From Streptomyces griseocarneus (GTDB lineage Bacteria; Actinomycetota; Actinomycetes; Streptomycetales; Streptomycetaceae), in the NCBI GenBank assembly GCA_003674045.1, contig PENC01000007.1, positions 1 through 64,000 on the forward strand: a stretch of DNA of 64,000 nt. The letters run 5' to 3'. Below are positions 24,772 to 33,414 of this stretch, one piece after another. Below the pieces are notes generated by a model, which had not been told where the DNA came from, did no database searches, and was given only the letters and a program-made list of their open reading frames with translations. Within the stretch, counting starts at the first letter, position 1. The number at the start of each line of letters is the position of its first letter. The position numbers and the translations under genes were made by a program.

Positions 24772-26734
24772 CGGACCGCCCTGTCTCCTCCCGGAGCCAG
24801 CGCCCCAGCGCCCACGTGGGGAAGTACCGTGTGGAGAGCCGGAGGTCGAGCATCACGGTGCCGAAGAGGATGCCGGTCACCGCGGACTGCTCCCACGTGC
24901 CGTCCTCGCCCTGCCACCGGCACAGCCACCGCACCCCGCGCTCGGCCGCCGCGTCCTGCGGCCCCTCCGCGTCGAGCAGGGCCAGCACCGCCCACGCGGT
25001 GGAGACGGGCTGGCTCTCGGAGTGCTCGACGTAGCGGCCCTCCAGGCAGCCCGAGTGGTGCTCGCCCCAGCCGCCGTCGGGGCGCTGCACCGAGCGCAGC
25101 CACTCCGCCGCCCGGCGCAGCGCGTCGTGCGTCGTGGGCAGTCCGGCCGCGCGTAGGCCGCGTACCGCGCACCAGGTGCCGTGGAGGCGGTGGACGCCCC
25201 GCGCGGCGGGCCAGGAGCCGTCGGCGGCCTGGTGGCGCAGCAGGAAGCGGACGGCCCGGCGGCGCGCCCGCCGTACCACCGGGGGCTCCACGGCGCCGCA
25301 CGCGGCGGCGAGCCCCACCAGGGCGGAACCGGTGCTCTCGACGTACGAGCCCTCGACCACGCAGTCGGTGAACATCTCGGTGGGGTTGAGCATGTCCAGC
25401 AGCCGCGGGGCTCTGCGCCGCTCGTACGCGCCGAACCCTCCGTCGCGGTTCTGGCGCCGCAGCAGGAACGCCGCCGCCTCGCGCACCGCCGCCTCCCTGT
25501 GGCGGTCGCCGCGGGGCGCCGCGTGCAGCAGCGCGGTCAGGGCCTCGGCGGTGCAGTCGCTGACGGGCCAGCGGTGGCCGCCCTCCGAGGCGCACCAGCC
25601 GCCGCGCGCCGCCGCCCGCGCGGTCACCTCGGGCTCGGGCACCTCCTCGGTCAGCCGGGCGCCCCACAGGAACGCCGTCGCCCGTACGAGCGCCGCCTGG
25701 GTGGCGACCCGGTCGTCGGTGAGCAGTGCCTCGACGGCGAAGGCGGTGTCCCGGGTCTGGGTGCGGCCGCTCGCGAAGCGCACCCCGTCGATGTCGCACC
25801 AGCGCCAGTACGCCTGGGCCTCGAAGGCCCGCCGCACGGCCAGCGACCCCGGCTTCCGGTCGTGCAGGACCAGGACGTTCAGCAGGGCGCTGCCGGGCGC
25901 CAGGCCCATGTCGCGCGTGGTGCGCTGCTCGTGTTCGACCCGCCGGTAGCAGACCTCCAGGGCGCGCTCGCGCCGCCGCCGGGCCGGGCGGCGCTCGTAG
26001 AACCGGGCCGCCGCGTGCGCGGTGCGCAGCAGCCTGCCGGGCGGTACGCGGACGTCCGGGCCGGCCGCCCGCCACACGGTCGGCATCGTGTCGGTGCCGA
26101 ACAGCTCGTGCCGCAGCCGCGTGCCGAGCGGACCGAGGTCCGCGGCGAAGCGGCGGCCGTGCAGATAGGCCGCGGCCTGGTAGAGCGACCGGGCGTGGCA
26201 CTGCAGACGGTCGGGGTGCAGCGGCAGGCGGCGCGGCGCGAGGAAGAGCTCGGGCGGCACGGGATTGACGCCCCGGTGGCTGTACAGCCCGGCCAGGGCC
26301 AGCCAGAACTTGCCCCATGTGGGGATCGCGGTCACCCCGTCGGGCTGTGCGCGCATCCACTGTGCCGACCGCGCGCACAGCGAGTCGGTGGCGCCCATGC
26401 CGAGCAGGCGCAGCGCGACGTAACCGAGCGCGGTGCAGTACATCGACGCGGGCGCCTCGGGGTGCAGTGCCCAGCCTCCGCCGGGTACTTCGGTGGTGCG
26501 GTAGTGCCGGATCATCGCCTCGCGCTCCGCGTGGTCCGGCAGCCGGCCGATGACGCGGGCCACGATGACGTACTGCGAGAGGACCGCGGTGTTCCCCACC
26601 ATCTCGCCCTCCCAGCAGCCGTCGCCCTGCTGCTCGGTGAGCAGCCGGTCGATCGCGCGCCGGTGGGCCGTGCCGGGGGCGGTGTGGAAGGGCAGCGGGC
26701 GCCCCGGGGCGGTGGGCAGCGTCATGTCGGTCAT
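24761..26734 (-). CDS. Oxidosqualene-cyclase-like class II terpene cyclase (divergent)
   Basis: 657 residues, ATG behind AAGGAGGAG, overlapping the upstream SDR stop (ATGA). QW repeats are present (QQGDGCW, RQNRDGGFG, HQAADGSW, QRPDGGWG, WQGEDGTW). The acid motif is DCTAE (D393-E397), the oxidosqualene-cyclase form and not the DXDD of squalene-hopene cyclases. AIPTWGKFWLA, CHARSLY (H180) and LLDMLNPTEMF also match that family. From remembered alignment to human lanosterol synthase, the cation-stabilising aromatics are lost: W387 becomes R328, F444 becomes A382, W581 becomes R512, and C533 becomes S467. I infer an acid-initiated cyclase on a different substrate, or an altered activity. It probably associates with the inner membrane face. 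Confidence 0.85.
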   Translation of the reverse strand: MTDMTLPTAPGRPLPFHTAPGTAHRRAIDRLLTEQQGDGCWEGEMVGNTAVLSQYVIVARVIGRLPDHAEREAMIRHYRTTEVPGGGWALHPEAPASMYCTALGYVALRLLGMGATDSLCARSAQWMRAQPDGVTAIPTWGKFWLALAGLYSHRGVNPVPPELFLAPRRLPLHPDRLQCHARSLYQAAAYLHGRRFAADLGPLGTRLRHELFGTDTMPTVWRAAGPDVRVPPGRLLRTAHAAARFYERRPARRRRERALEVCYRRVEHEQRTTRDMGLAPGSALLNVLVLHDRKPGSLAVRRAFEAQAYWRWCDIDGVRFASGRTQTRDTAFAVEALLTDDRVATQAALVRATAFLWGARLTEEVPEPEVTARAAARGGWCASEGGHRWPVSDCTAEALTALLHAAPRGDRHREAAVREAAAFLLRRQNRDGGFGAYERRRAPRLLDMLNPTEMFTDCVVEGSYVESTGSALVGLAAACGAVEPPVVRRARRRAVRFLLRHQAADGSWPAARGVHRLHGTWCAVRGLRAAGLPTTHDALRRAAEWLRSVQRPDGGWGEHHSGCLEGRYVEHSESQPVSTAWAVLALLDAEGPQDAAAERGVRWLCRWQGEDGTWEQSAVTGILFGTVMLDLRLSTRYFPTWALGRWLREETGRSVRR

Positions 26735-27813
26735 GGCTCCTCCTTCGGGAGGCGCTGTGCGGCGGCCGCGGGCAGGGGGGTGCTCGACGGTCCGCGCGGG
26801 GGGACGACGCGGGGGTGCCGTCCGGGGAGCAGCCCGCGGCGCGCGAAGCACGCGTGGGCCTGCTCGACGGCGGTGGCGACGCTGGTGGGCCGGTAGCCGA
26901 GTTCGGCCCTGGCCCGGGAGCAGTCGGCCTTGCGTTCCGCGCGCAGGAAGCGGACGGCCGCGGGGGAGAAACGTGGTTCGCGGTGCGGGGCCACCGTCCG
27001 TGCCAGCCCGTGCAGCACTTCGGCGGCCCCGGCCATCAGCGGGCCCGGCACGCGCAGCGGTGGCCTCGGCCGTCCCGTGACGGCGGCGAAGAGGTCCATC
27101 AGCGCGTCCATGGTCATGAACCGGGTGGACAGCAGGTACTTGCGGCCGGGCCGCCCGTGGCGCATCGCCAGGAGGTGGCCCTCCACCAGGTCGTCGACGG
27201 AGACGAACTCGAAGCCGCCCGGCGGGTACGCCAGCAGCCGTCCGTGCGCGAAGTCGAGCAGCGCGCGGCCCGCGCGGGACGGCCCGTAGTCGTGCGGGCC
27301 GACGATCGCCGTCGAGGCGGCGATCACCACGTCCAGCCCGGCGGCCGCCGCGCGCAGGCACTCGTGCTCCGCGAACGCCTTGCTCGTGGCGTACGGCGTG
27401 TGCCGCCGGAAGGGGTCGTAGGGGACGTCCTCGGTGCTCGGCCTGCCCCTGGTCTCGCCCGTGGCGCCGAAGGAGCCGGTGACGACCACGCGCTCCGTTC
27501 CGTGCCGCAGGGCGGCGTCCAGGACGTTGCGCGTCCCGACGACGTTCGTGCGGTGGATCTCGCGCTTCCCGCCGTCGGCGGGGGACTTGAGGGCCGCGCA
27601 GTGGAAGACTCGGTCGCAGCCGTCCACCGCGCGGGCGACGGACCGCGCGTCGCGCACGTCGCCGCCGACCCGCTGGACGGCGAGTCCGTCCAGCGCGGGG
27701 GTCCGCGCGTGGACGTCGCCGCGGAGGAGCACCCGTACGTCCTCGCCGTCACGCAGCAGCCGACGCACCAGGTTGGCCCCGAGATGTCCGGTGGCACCCG
27801 TCACCAAAATCAC
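26731..27813 (-). CDS. NAD(P)-dependent epimerase/3-beta-hydroxysteroid dehydrogenase-like SDR
   Basis: 360 residues from a GTG behind CAGGAGTG. Extended SDR: TGATGHLG (5-12) for NAD(P), S114 in VTGSFGA, and the catalytic pair Y141/K145 in YATSK. It resembles HpnA and the 3-beta-HSD/sterol-4-carboxylate dehydrogenase group. The following cyclase gene overlaps it by 4 bp, so the SDR probably works on the cyclase product or its precursor, for example oxidising a ring hydroxyl. That role is inferred from coupling only. The C-terminal 40 residues are Pro/Arg-rich and dispensable-looking. Confidence 0.88.
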   Translation of the reverse strand: MILVTGATGHLGANLVRRLLRDGEDVRVLLRGDVHARTPALDGLAVQRVGGDVRDARSVARAVDGCDRVFHCAALKSPADGGKREIHRTNVVGTRNVLDAALRHGTERVVVTGSFGATGETRGRPSTEDVPYDPFRRHTPYATSKAFAEHECLRAAAAGLDVVIAASTAIVGPHDYGPSRAGRALLDFAHGRLLAYPPGGFEFVSVDDLVEGHLLAMRHGRPGRKYLLSTRFMTMDALMDLFAAVTGRPRPPLRVPGPLMAGAAEVLHGLARTVAPHREPRFSPAAVRFLRAERKADCSRARAELGYRPTSVATAVEQAHACFARRGLLPGRHPRVVPPRGPSSTPLPAAAAQRLPKEEP

Positions 27814-28380
27814 CGATCACTCCTGAAATGGGTGATATCTCCTCGTTCAGAGCAAAAGGCACGCTACTAGGAGAAATGACCGGCCAAGGCGATCCGTCAT
27901 CAGTCCGAGTGAACCGACGGGCCGTCGAGTCCCCCGATGGCCCACACCGGGGCACGGAACGGCGTCAGGGCGAGGCCGCTACGGGACCTGCCCGGGGCCG
28001 GCCCAGGACGTCGCCGTCGTAACAGTGCGTGAAGGGGGAGCGGCCCTGCGGCACCAGGTGGTTGTCGTCGAGTGGCTCGGGAAGTCGCCCACCGGGTCGA
28101 CCGGGGCGGTGCGCTCCCAGGACAGGCCGAGCGCGGCGGCGCCGCGCGAGCGCTCGTGGCCGACGCTCTCGCGGCGGAGCCCTCTACTGCGTGTACAGCG
28201 CCCGGCGGTGGCCTTCTCCGGCTGTCAACAGGCAAAGGTTTGCTGCTCGAAGGCCCTGTGACCGGTGGACTTGTGCCGGGTCGGGGGTGTCGTGGAGCGG
28301 CGAGAAAGTGCCGCATCGCATGGCGTACTGTCCGCAGCGGCGCAAGCGGCCCACGCGAGGCGTCCGGGAGGGGATCCGTC
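27814..28380. other. 567-bp region with only a gene relic
   Basis: It contains the promoter side of the SDR gene (AT-rich patch 27820-27850) and a frameshifted minus-strand relic (27965-28190). A divergent promoter region for the gene starting at 28381 follows. I see no other coding signal. Confidence 0.5.
27965..28190 (-). pseudogene. Frameshifted gene relic of unknown family
   Basis: On the minus strand two successive frames show strict Streptomyces third-position GC use but no single frame spans them. The first reads ...GLSWERTAPVDPVGDF. After a shift near 28070 the other reads LDDNHLVPQGRSPFTHCYDG... to a TGA at 27965. No start codon with a ribosome-binding site is visible. I do not recognise the family. 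Confidence 0.35.
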
Positions 28381-29175
28381 ATGACGGTGCTCTTCGAATG
28401 CACCTATGGCGACGAGCGCTGCTTCGGCGTCGGCGTGCCGCAGGACGGTGCGGAGCTGCGGCTGTACGCCCTGGGCGGTGATCAACTCGCGGTGCTGCTG
28501 GGGAAGTCCGGCGGCGATATCGAGACCCTGACCGCCGGGCGTACGCCCGTGGACGTGCCGTCCACGGACCGGCACCGGGTCCGGATGCTGCCCCCGCTGA
28601 TGCCGGAACACGTCGGAGACGCCTTGGTCAGCGGCTTCATGATGACGCACAACGTCAAAGCGGATGCCACAACTCCGCGTCAGCCCAACTGGTTTGTGAA
28701 GGGGCTCGGCGACGCGCTGAAGCTGCCCGGCGAGCCGCTGTCCGTGCCGGGCGACGCGCTCGCCGTGTGCGAGGAGGCGGAGGTCGTCCTCGTCTATGTG
28801 GGCGACGGGGAGACCGGTAAGCCCGTCTACGCGGGCCACGGCTTCGGCAACGACGTCATCGACATAGGCCGCTTCAAGCGGCACAACGGGCATCTGTCGT
28901 ACGCCAAGCTCTGCGACGCCGCGATCTCGCCCGTACTGCACGTCGGCCCGCCGCCGGCCCGGGTCACCGGTGAGACGAGGATCGAGCGGCACGGGGACGT
29001 GGTCTGGAAGGGCGCGTTCACCACCGGCACCGACGCCCTGTTCTACGACCTCGGCACCATCATGGCGACGCTCATGGCCTACGAGGCCCTGCACCGCCCC
29101 GGCCGGGTGCACGCGGGGTGGCGCCGCCGTACGCCCGGGTGTAGAGCACCATGCGCTCGTCCGGGCCCAGCGTGA
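28381..29175 (+). CDS. AraD1/GguC-like FAH-family protein, 3'-truncated
   Basis: 264 residues from the ATG at 28381. The body shows the fumarylacetoacetate-hydrolase-like features of the AraD1/GguC group: GEPLSVPGDAL, EEAEVVLVYVGD, HGFGNDVIDI, AKLCDAAISPVLHVG and ALHRPGRVH. In that group, as I remember it, RPGxVH is followed by a conserved segment of about 55 residues (HFFGT...FADG). Here the frame turns into an Arg/Pro-rich tail (AGWRRRTPG...) that is antisense to the neighbouring XRE gene. The true 3' end therefore looks deleted at about 29118. Activity is doubtful. The family acts on 2-keto-3-deoxy sugar acids. Confidence 0.65.
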   Translation: MTVLFECTYGDERCFGVGVPQDGAELRLYALGGDQLAVLLGKSGGDIETLTAGRTPVDVPSTDRHRVRMLPPLMPEHVGDALVSGFMMTHNVKADATTPRQPNWFVKGLGDALKLPGEPLSVPGDALAVCEEAEVVLVYVGDGETGKPVYAGHGFGNDVIDIGRFKRHNGHLSYAKLCDAAISPVLHVGPPPARVTGETRIERHGDVVWKGAFTTGTDALFYDLGTIMATLMAYEALHRPGRVHAGWRRRTPGCRAPCARPGPA

Positions 29176-29416
29176 GCGCCGCGCCGAGCCGCTCCAGCAC
29201 GTCGCCCGCGAGCGACACCGGCCGGCCGCCCTCCGGATTCCGGTACCACCGCTCGCTGACCCCCGCGCGCCGGGCGATCTCCTTCTGCGACAGCGGCTTG
29301 CCGCGCCCCGACCGGGAGCCCGCTTCGGCGCGCCAGGCCCGCAGGAGGTCCGGAAGGAGTATGCCCTCCGGGTCCGATCCGGTCACCGTCCCACCACTGG
29401 GGTCGACCGCCGTCAC
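29072..29416 (-). CDS. XRE/MmyB-like regulator, 3'-truncated
   Basis: 114 residues from a GTG behind GAAGGG; an ATG 24 bp upstream lacks a site. The helix-turn-helix (LLRAWRAEAGSRS, QKEIARRAGVSERWYRN) and LGPDERMVLYTRAYGG are the start of an MmyB-type regulator. The usual 150-residue ligand domain that follows is absent: after GGATP the frame continues into the antisense of the FAH-like gene. The motif SERWYRNPEGG deviates from the common SERWYRxLExG. Both truncations meet at one point, so this is probably a remnant. Confidence 0.6.
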   Translation of the reverse strand: MTAVDPSGGTVTGSDPEGILLPDLLRAWRAEAGSRSGRGKPLSQKEIARRAGVSERWYRNPEGGRPVSLAGDVLERLGAALTLGPDERMVLYTRAYGGATPRAPGRGGAGPRRP

Positions 29417-29558
29417 AGGGAAACCCTTCACAGAGAACATGCGGGCGAGCCGATCGTGTCGGTCCGCCGATGAGCGGGCGTGTGCCGATGACGTCGATGT
29501 GCGTGGGTGCGTGTGGGCCGCGCGTGGGTGTGTGCGGGTGCGTCTGGGTGCGCGCCCG

Positions 29559-29586
29559 TTGCGGGAGCCTGCCGGCCGCGGACAAT
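29559..29586 (+). promoter_or_regulatory. Candidate promoter of the FAD monooxygenase gene
   Basis: TTGCGG (29559-29564), a 16-bp spacer and GACAAT (29581-29586). The ATG follows 7 nt after the -10 and there is no ribosome-binding site, which fits leaderless transcription. Confidence 0.4.
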
Positions 29587-29593
29587 TGGCCTC

Positions 29594-31231
29594 ATGGCGG
29601 GACAGGGCGTCGGCGTGCCCGGGGCCGACGCGGCGACGGCGAAGACGGTGAAGACTGCGGAGACTGCGGAGACGGCCGTATTGATCGTCGGCGGCGGCCC
29701 GGTCGGGCTGACCGCCCGGGCCCTGCTGGAGCGCTGGGGCGTACGGTCGCTGCTGGTCGAGAAGCACGGCGAGTTGTCGCCCTTTCCCCGGTCCCGGCTG
29801 GTCAATGTGCGCTCGATGGAGATCTTCCGCGGACTCGGGATCGCGGCCGGGATCACGGCCGGGGCGTTCGCCCCGAAGTACGGCCGCATCCGCTTCCGCG
29901 ACACCCTGCTCGACCACGACTTCGCCACGGCGGCGATGGTCGGCGTCGATGCGCCGGTACCCGAGAGCCCCGTGACCGGCGCGGTCACCTCGCAGGACCG
30001 GCTGGAGCCCACGCTGCTCGCCGCGGCGGAGGCGCCGGTACGGTTCGGGACCGAGCTCGTCGGCCTGACGGAGGAGGCCGACGGCGTGACGGCTCTGCTC
30101 GTGGACCGTCGGGACGGTTCGCGGACGCGCGTCCGCGCCCGCTGCGTACTGGCCGCGGACGGTGCGAACTCGACTGTCCGGCACCTGCTGGGGATCGGCA
30201 CCGGCGGCCCCGGGGCCATGGGCGGCTTCACCACCGTCGTGTTCGACGCCGACCTCGACCGCTGGTCGGCCGACCAGCCCGCCGGGGTCTACTTCACCGC
30301 CCACGGTATGTTCGCCCCGCTCTACCCCGAAGGGGGCTGGGCGTGGTTCGTCCCCACCCCCGAGGACACCGCGCACGCGGACTGGGCCGCCCTCGTCACG
30401 CGCGCCCTGGGCCCCGCCGCCGACGTATGGGTCGACGTCCACGTCCTGCGCGTCCAGCACTGGCTGATGAACGCCTCCGTCGCCGAGCGCTTCCGCCACG
30501 GCCGGACCCTGCTGGCCGGCGACGCCGCGCACGCGGTCCCCATCGTCGGAGGCCTGGGCATGAACGCGGGCCTCGCCGACGTCCACAACCTGTGCTGGAA
30601 GCTGGCGGGCGTACTCCAGGGCTGGGCCGGACCGGGCCTGTTGAAGACCTACGAGGCAGAGCGCATCCCCGTGGCCCACCGGACGCTCGACCAGGCGGTG
30701 GCCAATACGAAGCTCCTGCTGGACGTGCAGAGGCGCCGCCGCGAACAACTACGGACGGGCGAACCGCCGCCGGAAAACATCGAACTCCCCTGGTCGGACC
30801 GCTACTTCGCCCAACTGGGCCTGATCCTGGGCGTGAGGTACCACTCCGATGCGGTCCTCACCGACGACAGCGCGCCGCAGGAGCCGCAGGGTACGGACTA
30901 CGTCCCCGATACGACCCCGGGCCACCGCATGCCACACCTCTGGCTTGCCCCCGGCCGTTCCACACTGGACGCCTTCGGCGAGTGGTTCACGTTGCTCACT
31001 CCGGACCCCGAGGACTGGACGAACGCGACACAGGGCGCGCCCCTCCGTGTCGAACTCCTCCCCGCCGAGCACACCGGCCTCTGCGGCCTCGACCGGCACG
31101 GCGCCCTGCTCATCCGCCCTGACGGCCACATCGCGGCCCGCTGGCCCACCCGCCCCGACCCTGCCACCCTCCACCGGGCCCTGGCCGCGATCACCTGCGC
31201 GGCACCTCCCGGCACCACTGCCGGGCCATGA
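29594..31231 (+). CDS. FAD-dependent aromatic monooxygenase (PHBH/PgaE type)
   Basis: 545 residues. An acidic N-terminal extension of 27 residues precedes the FAD Rossmann motif VLIVGGGPVGLTARALLERWG. The DG motif (LAADGANSTVRHLLG) and the GD motif (LLAGDAAHAVPIVGGLGMNAGLADVHNLCWKL) are intact. A thioredoxin-like C-terminal domain follows, as in aromatic polyketide and phenol hydroxylases. The reaction should be NAD(P)H-dependent hydroxylation of an aromatic substrate in the cytoplasm. No polyketide genes are nearby, and it stands alone in the accessory segment. It is not a squalene epoxidase by these motifs, although it lies 2 kb from the cyclase gene. Confidence 0.9.
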   Translation: MAGQGVGVPGADAATAKTVKTAETAETAVLIVGGGPVGLTARALLERWGVRSLLVEKHGELSPFPRSRLVNVRSMEIFRGLGIAAGITAGAFAPKYGRIRFRDTLLDHDFATAAMVGVDAPVPESPVTGAVTSQDRLEPTLLAAAEAPVRFGTELVGLTEEADGVTALLVDRRDGSRTRVRARCVLAADGANSTVRHLLGIGTGGPGAMGGFTTVVFDADLDRWSADQPAGVYFTAHGMFAPLYPEGGWAWFVPTPEDTAHADWAALVTRALGPAADVWVDVHVLRVQHWLMNASVAERFRHGRTLLAGDAAHAVPIVGGLGMNAGLADVHNLCWKLAGVLQGWAGPGLLKTYEAERIPVAHRTLDQAVANTKLLLDVQRRRREQLRTGEPPPENIELPWSDRYFAQLGLILGVRYHSDAVLTDDSAPQEPQGTDYVPDTTPGHRMPHLWLAPGRSTLDAFGEWFTLLTPDPEDWTNATQGAPLRVELLPAEHTGLCGLDRHGALLIRPDGHIAARWPTRPDPATLHRALAAITCAAPPGTTAGP

Positions 31232-31569
31232 CCACAAGCCGACCGGACCGCCGTCGCAGCGTCACGCTCCGCCCCCTACCCAGCACCCGCCAGCGCCGCC
31301 CACCCACCATCCGCTAACCTGTCCTCGACCGCCCTGCACGTACCACGCAAGGCGAGCCCCGCCTCCGGGGACTGGTTGAGAACCCCGAAGTGCCTGTTCA
31401 GGTAGCCCCGTTGTAGCTCCGAGGGAACGTGGTAGAGCCCGATCCGGAACGCACTGACGTAGTGCTGAGGACGGGTGCCTATTGGCCGTCTGGGGGTCGG
31501 ACGCGTCCGGCTGGGTCCGGGCGGCGAACCGGATCGTCGCCGAGTCCGCGTGACTTGCTGCCTGGGGGT
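31232..31569. other. 338-bp region with a possible gene relic
   Basis: No intact gene. The minus strand from about 31475 down to a TAG at 31276 reads like a protein C-terminus (YVSAFRIGLYHVPSEL...) and is listed separately. Confidence 0.4.
31276..31475 (-). pseudogene. Possible 3' gene remnant
   Basis: The minus-strand frame gives about 65 residues with plausible composition (FRIGLYHVPSELQRGYLNRH, then GTCRAVEDRLADGGW) ending at a TAG. The frame continues upstream as Arg/Pro-rich noise antisense to the plus-strand HTH gene. It includes a rare TTA codon. No family recognised. This could be chance. Confidence 0.25.
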
Positions 31570-31926
31570 GTGTCGTGGAATGAGCGGGTTCTGCCGCCTG
31601 TTGGGATCCCGCAGAAGTGCCGCTGGGCCTGGTTGATCGCGCATGCTTTGACGCACTGGATCGACAGCCAGCTCGTAGGCGGGCGTCCTGGCGGCGGGTC
31701 GGCCCTGACGTCCCGGGAGGCGGCTGAGGCGGTGGGCCGACAAGTGGGTGGTGTCTCGTACTCCACGCTTCGTCGTGTGCTCGCCGGGCATTCCTGGCCC
31801 ACGCTGGCGATGCTCTCGGATGCCGAGGAGAGCCGTTCGGGCATGTTCCTGGCTGCGCTCTGCTCGCCGGAGCCGTGCGCGTGGTGCGGGAACGTGTCCG
31901 AATCCGGGACGATGGCCAGCCCCTGA
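31570..31926 (+). CDS. Small HTH protein (hypothetical)
   Basis: About 118 residues from a GTG. The start is uncertain because no good ribosome-binding site is visible. The middle reads LTSREAAEAVGRQV then YSTLRRVLAGHSWPTLAMLSDAE, which fits a Cro/XRE-like helix-turn-helix. The C-terminus has CSPEPCAWC, a possible metal-binding pair. Codon use is less GC-rich at third positions than in the core genes, as in other accessory DNA here. It precedes the methyltransferase gene by 43 bp. Confidence 0.4.
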   Translation: MSWNERVLPPVGIPQKCRWAWLIAHALTHWIDSQLVGGRPGGGSALTSREAAEAVGRQVGGVSYSTLRRVLAGHSWPTLAMLSDAEESRSGMFLAALCSPEPCAWCGNVSESGTMASP

Positions 31927-31969
31927 TCATGGTGTCGCGCCCGAACCCGTGACCTGGTGGACTCACGGC

Positions 31970-32626
31970 ATGACGACACTGCCGCGCCGCGTCCTGCGCG
32001 CGCTCGACCGGTTCAACGCCGCCTACCCCTGGGACCACAACGCCCACTACCACCAGTGGATCCTGCGCCAGCTCCCCCGGCGTTTCGATAAGGCTCTGGA
32101 CGTTGGCTCGGGCAGCGGAGATCTGGCCAGACTCCTGGCCACGCGCGCCAAGACAGTGCACGGAGTCGACTCCGATCCGGCGATCGTGGCCCGGGCACGG
32201 GAACTGACCCCTGCGACGGCTCCGGTGACGTTCACCGTTGCCGACGCGCTGACCAGGACACCGTCTGGTCTCTACGACGTCATCACGTGCGTCGCCACGA
32301 TTCACCATCTGCCGTTCACCGACGCCCTCACTCACTTCCGCCGCCACCTGGCGCCCGGAGGGACTCTGGTCGTCGTCGGCCTGTGGTGTCCGCAGACCCT
32401 CGTCGACCACGTGCTTGGCACCGCCGCCATTCCACTGAACGCCGCCACAGGGTGGATCAAGAACAAGGGCCGCACCGCACCGAGTCCGGTGTCCATGACC
32501 GCACCAACTCGGCCAGCGGACATGAGCTTTCACGACGTCCTCGGCGAAGCCCGTCGCGCGCTGCCCGGCCCCCGGCTGCGCCGCCGACTGTTCTGGCGCT
32601 ACACGCTGGTCTGGCACAAGAGGTGA
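31970..32626 (+). CDS. Class I SAM-dependent methyltransferase
   Basis: 218 residues, ATG start with a weak upstream GGTGG. Motif I is DVGSGSGDLARLL, the acidic loop is VHGVDSDP, and the post-motif is LYDVITCVATIHHLPF, followed by HLAPGGTLVVVGLW. It is most like small-molecule methyltransferases of the UbiE/Methyltransf_11 group. The substrate is unknown. It lies between the HTH gene and a wHTH hypothetical gene in the accessory segment, and no partner enzyme indicates a pathway. Confidence 0.88.
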   Translation: MTTLPRRVLRALDRFNAAYPWDHNAHYHQWILRQLPRRFDKALDVGSGSGDLARLLATRAKTVHGVDSDPAIVARARELTPATAPVTFTVADALTRTPSGLYDVITCVATIHHLPFTDALTHFRRHLAPGGTLVVVGLWCPQTLVDHVLGTAAIPLNAATGWIKNKGRTAPSPVSMTAPTRPADMSFHDVLGEARRALPGPRLRRRLFWRYTLVWHKR

Positions 32627-32802
32627 GTGCCACCACCTTTCCCTACGTGGAAACCGCACCCAGTCACGGGTCAATCGCTGTGCACCTGTTCGGTAATTCT
32701 CAAACTTGAACCTGCTTTCGTAGCAGGAACGATCCGTCGCCATGTGGTGCTGTCTGAATGGGCCAGACTTCTACAGCAGACAGATATTGCGGGGAGGGCT
32801 GC

Positions 32803-33414
32803 ATGGACCACGCTCTGCACGATCCGGCAGAGATGATCCTGGCGGGCATCGAGTCGGCCATCGATGATGTCCGGGACGGCCTGCGTTTCATCGCGCGAGG
32901 CATGCAGATGCTCAGCGCCCTGCCTGACACCGGCATCAGCGCGGAGGACGCCGCCCGGGCTGCCGAGCTGACACATGAAGTCTGCGAGGTTCTCCCGAGC
33001 CCGGCCAAGCCCCGCAGCACCCCTGCTGATATGGCATCGAAGGCCGGCAATGCGCCCAGCGACAGCGCCGACCCGGGCGACGGCAAGGACAAGCTTCGGG
33101 ACTGGGTGCTCGAGGTAGTCGCCGGCTTTCCCGGGGAGTTCACCCCGGCCGAGGTCAGGGCGGCCCTGCGGCAGGTTCCCGGCTTCGAACCCAGGGCTTA
33201 CCACGACTTCGGCAAATCCGTGCACAACGCGCTCGGCAGTCTTGCGACCTCAGGCGAGATCAAGCGGTTGAGCCGTGGCATCTACACCACCGCTCACCGC
33301 CATAGGAGCCAGCAGGACGAGACGGCAGATTCTTCTGCTCCCAGGACAAGTGGAGCAGAAGACAGGAATAAGGAGGGGATGAATGCACATCGACGAAGGC
33401 AGAAGGCCGCCTGA
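32803..33414 (+). CDS. Hypothetical protein with winged-helix-like domain
   Basis: 203 residues, ATG behind a strong GGGGAGGG. The N-terminal 65 residues are helical (AEMILAGIESAIDDVRDGLRF). A Pro/Ser linker follows, then a winged-helix-like module (about 102-170: LRDWVLEVVAGFPGEFTPAEVRAAL ... HNALGSLATSGEIKRLSRGIYTT). The charged tail is disordered. This layout suits a DNA-binding or accessory protein of a mobile segment. No specific family recognised. Confidence 0.7.
   Translation: MDHALHDPAEMILAGIESAIDDVRDGLRFIARGMQMLSALPDTGISAEDAARAAELTHEVCEVLPSPAKPRSTPADMASKAGNAPSDSADPGDGKDKLRDWVLEVVAGFPGEFTPAEVRAALRQVPGFEPRAYHDFGKSVHNALGSLATSGEIKRLSRGIYTTAHRHRSQQDETADSSAPRTSGAEDRNKEGMNAHRRRQKAA

Noticed and set aside
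29594..31231. FAD monooxygenase as a squalene epoxidase for the cyclase
   Set aside because: Its motifs and C-terminal thioredoxin-like part fit aromatic hydroxylases, it lacks membrane anchoring, and it is on the opposite strand 2 kb away.
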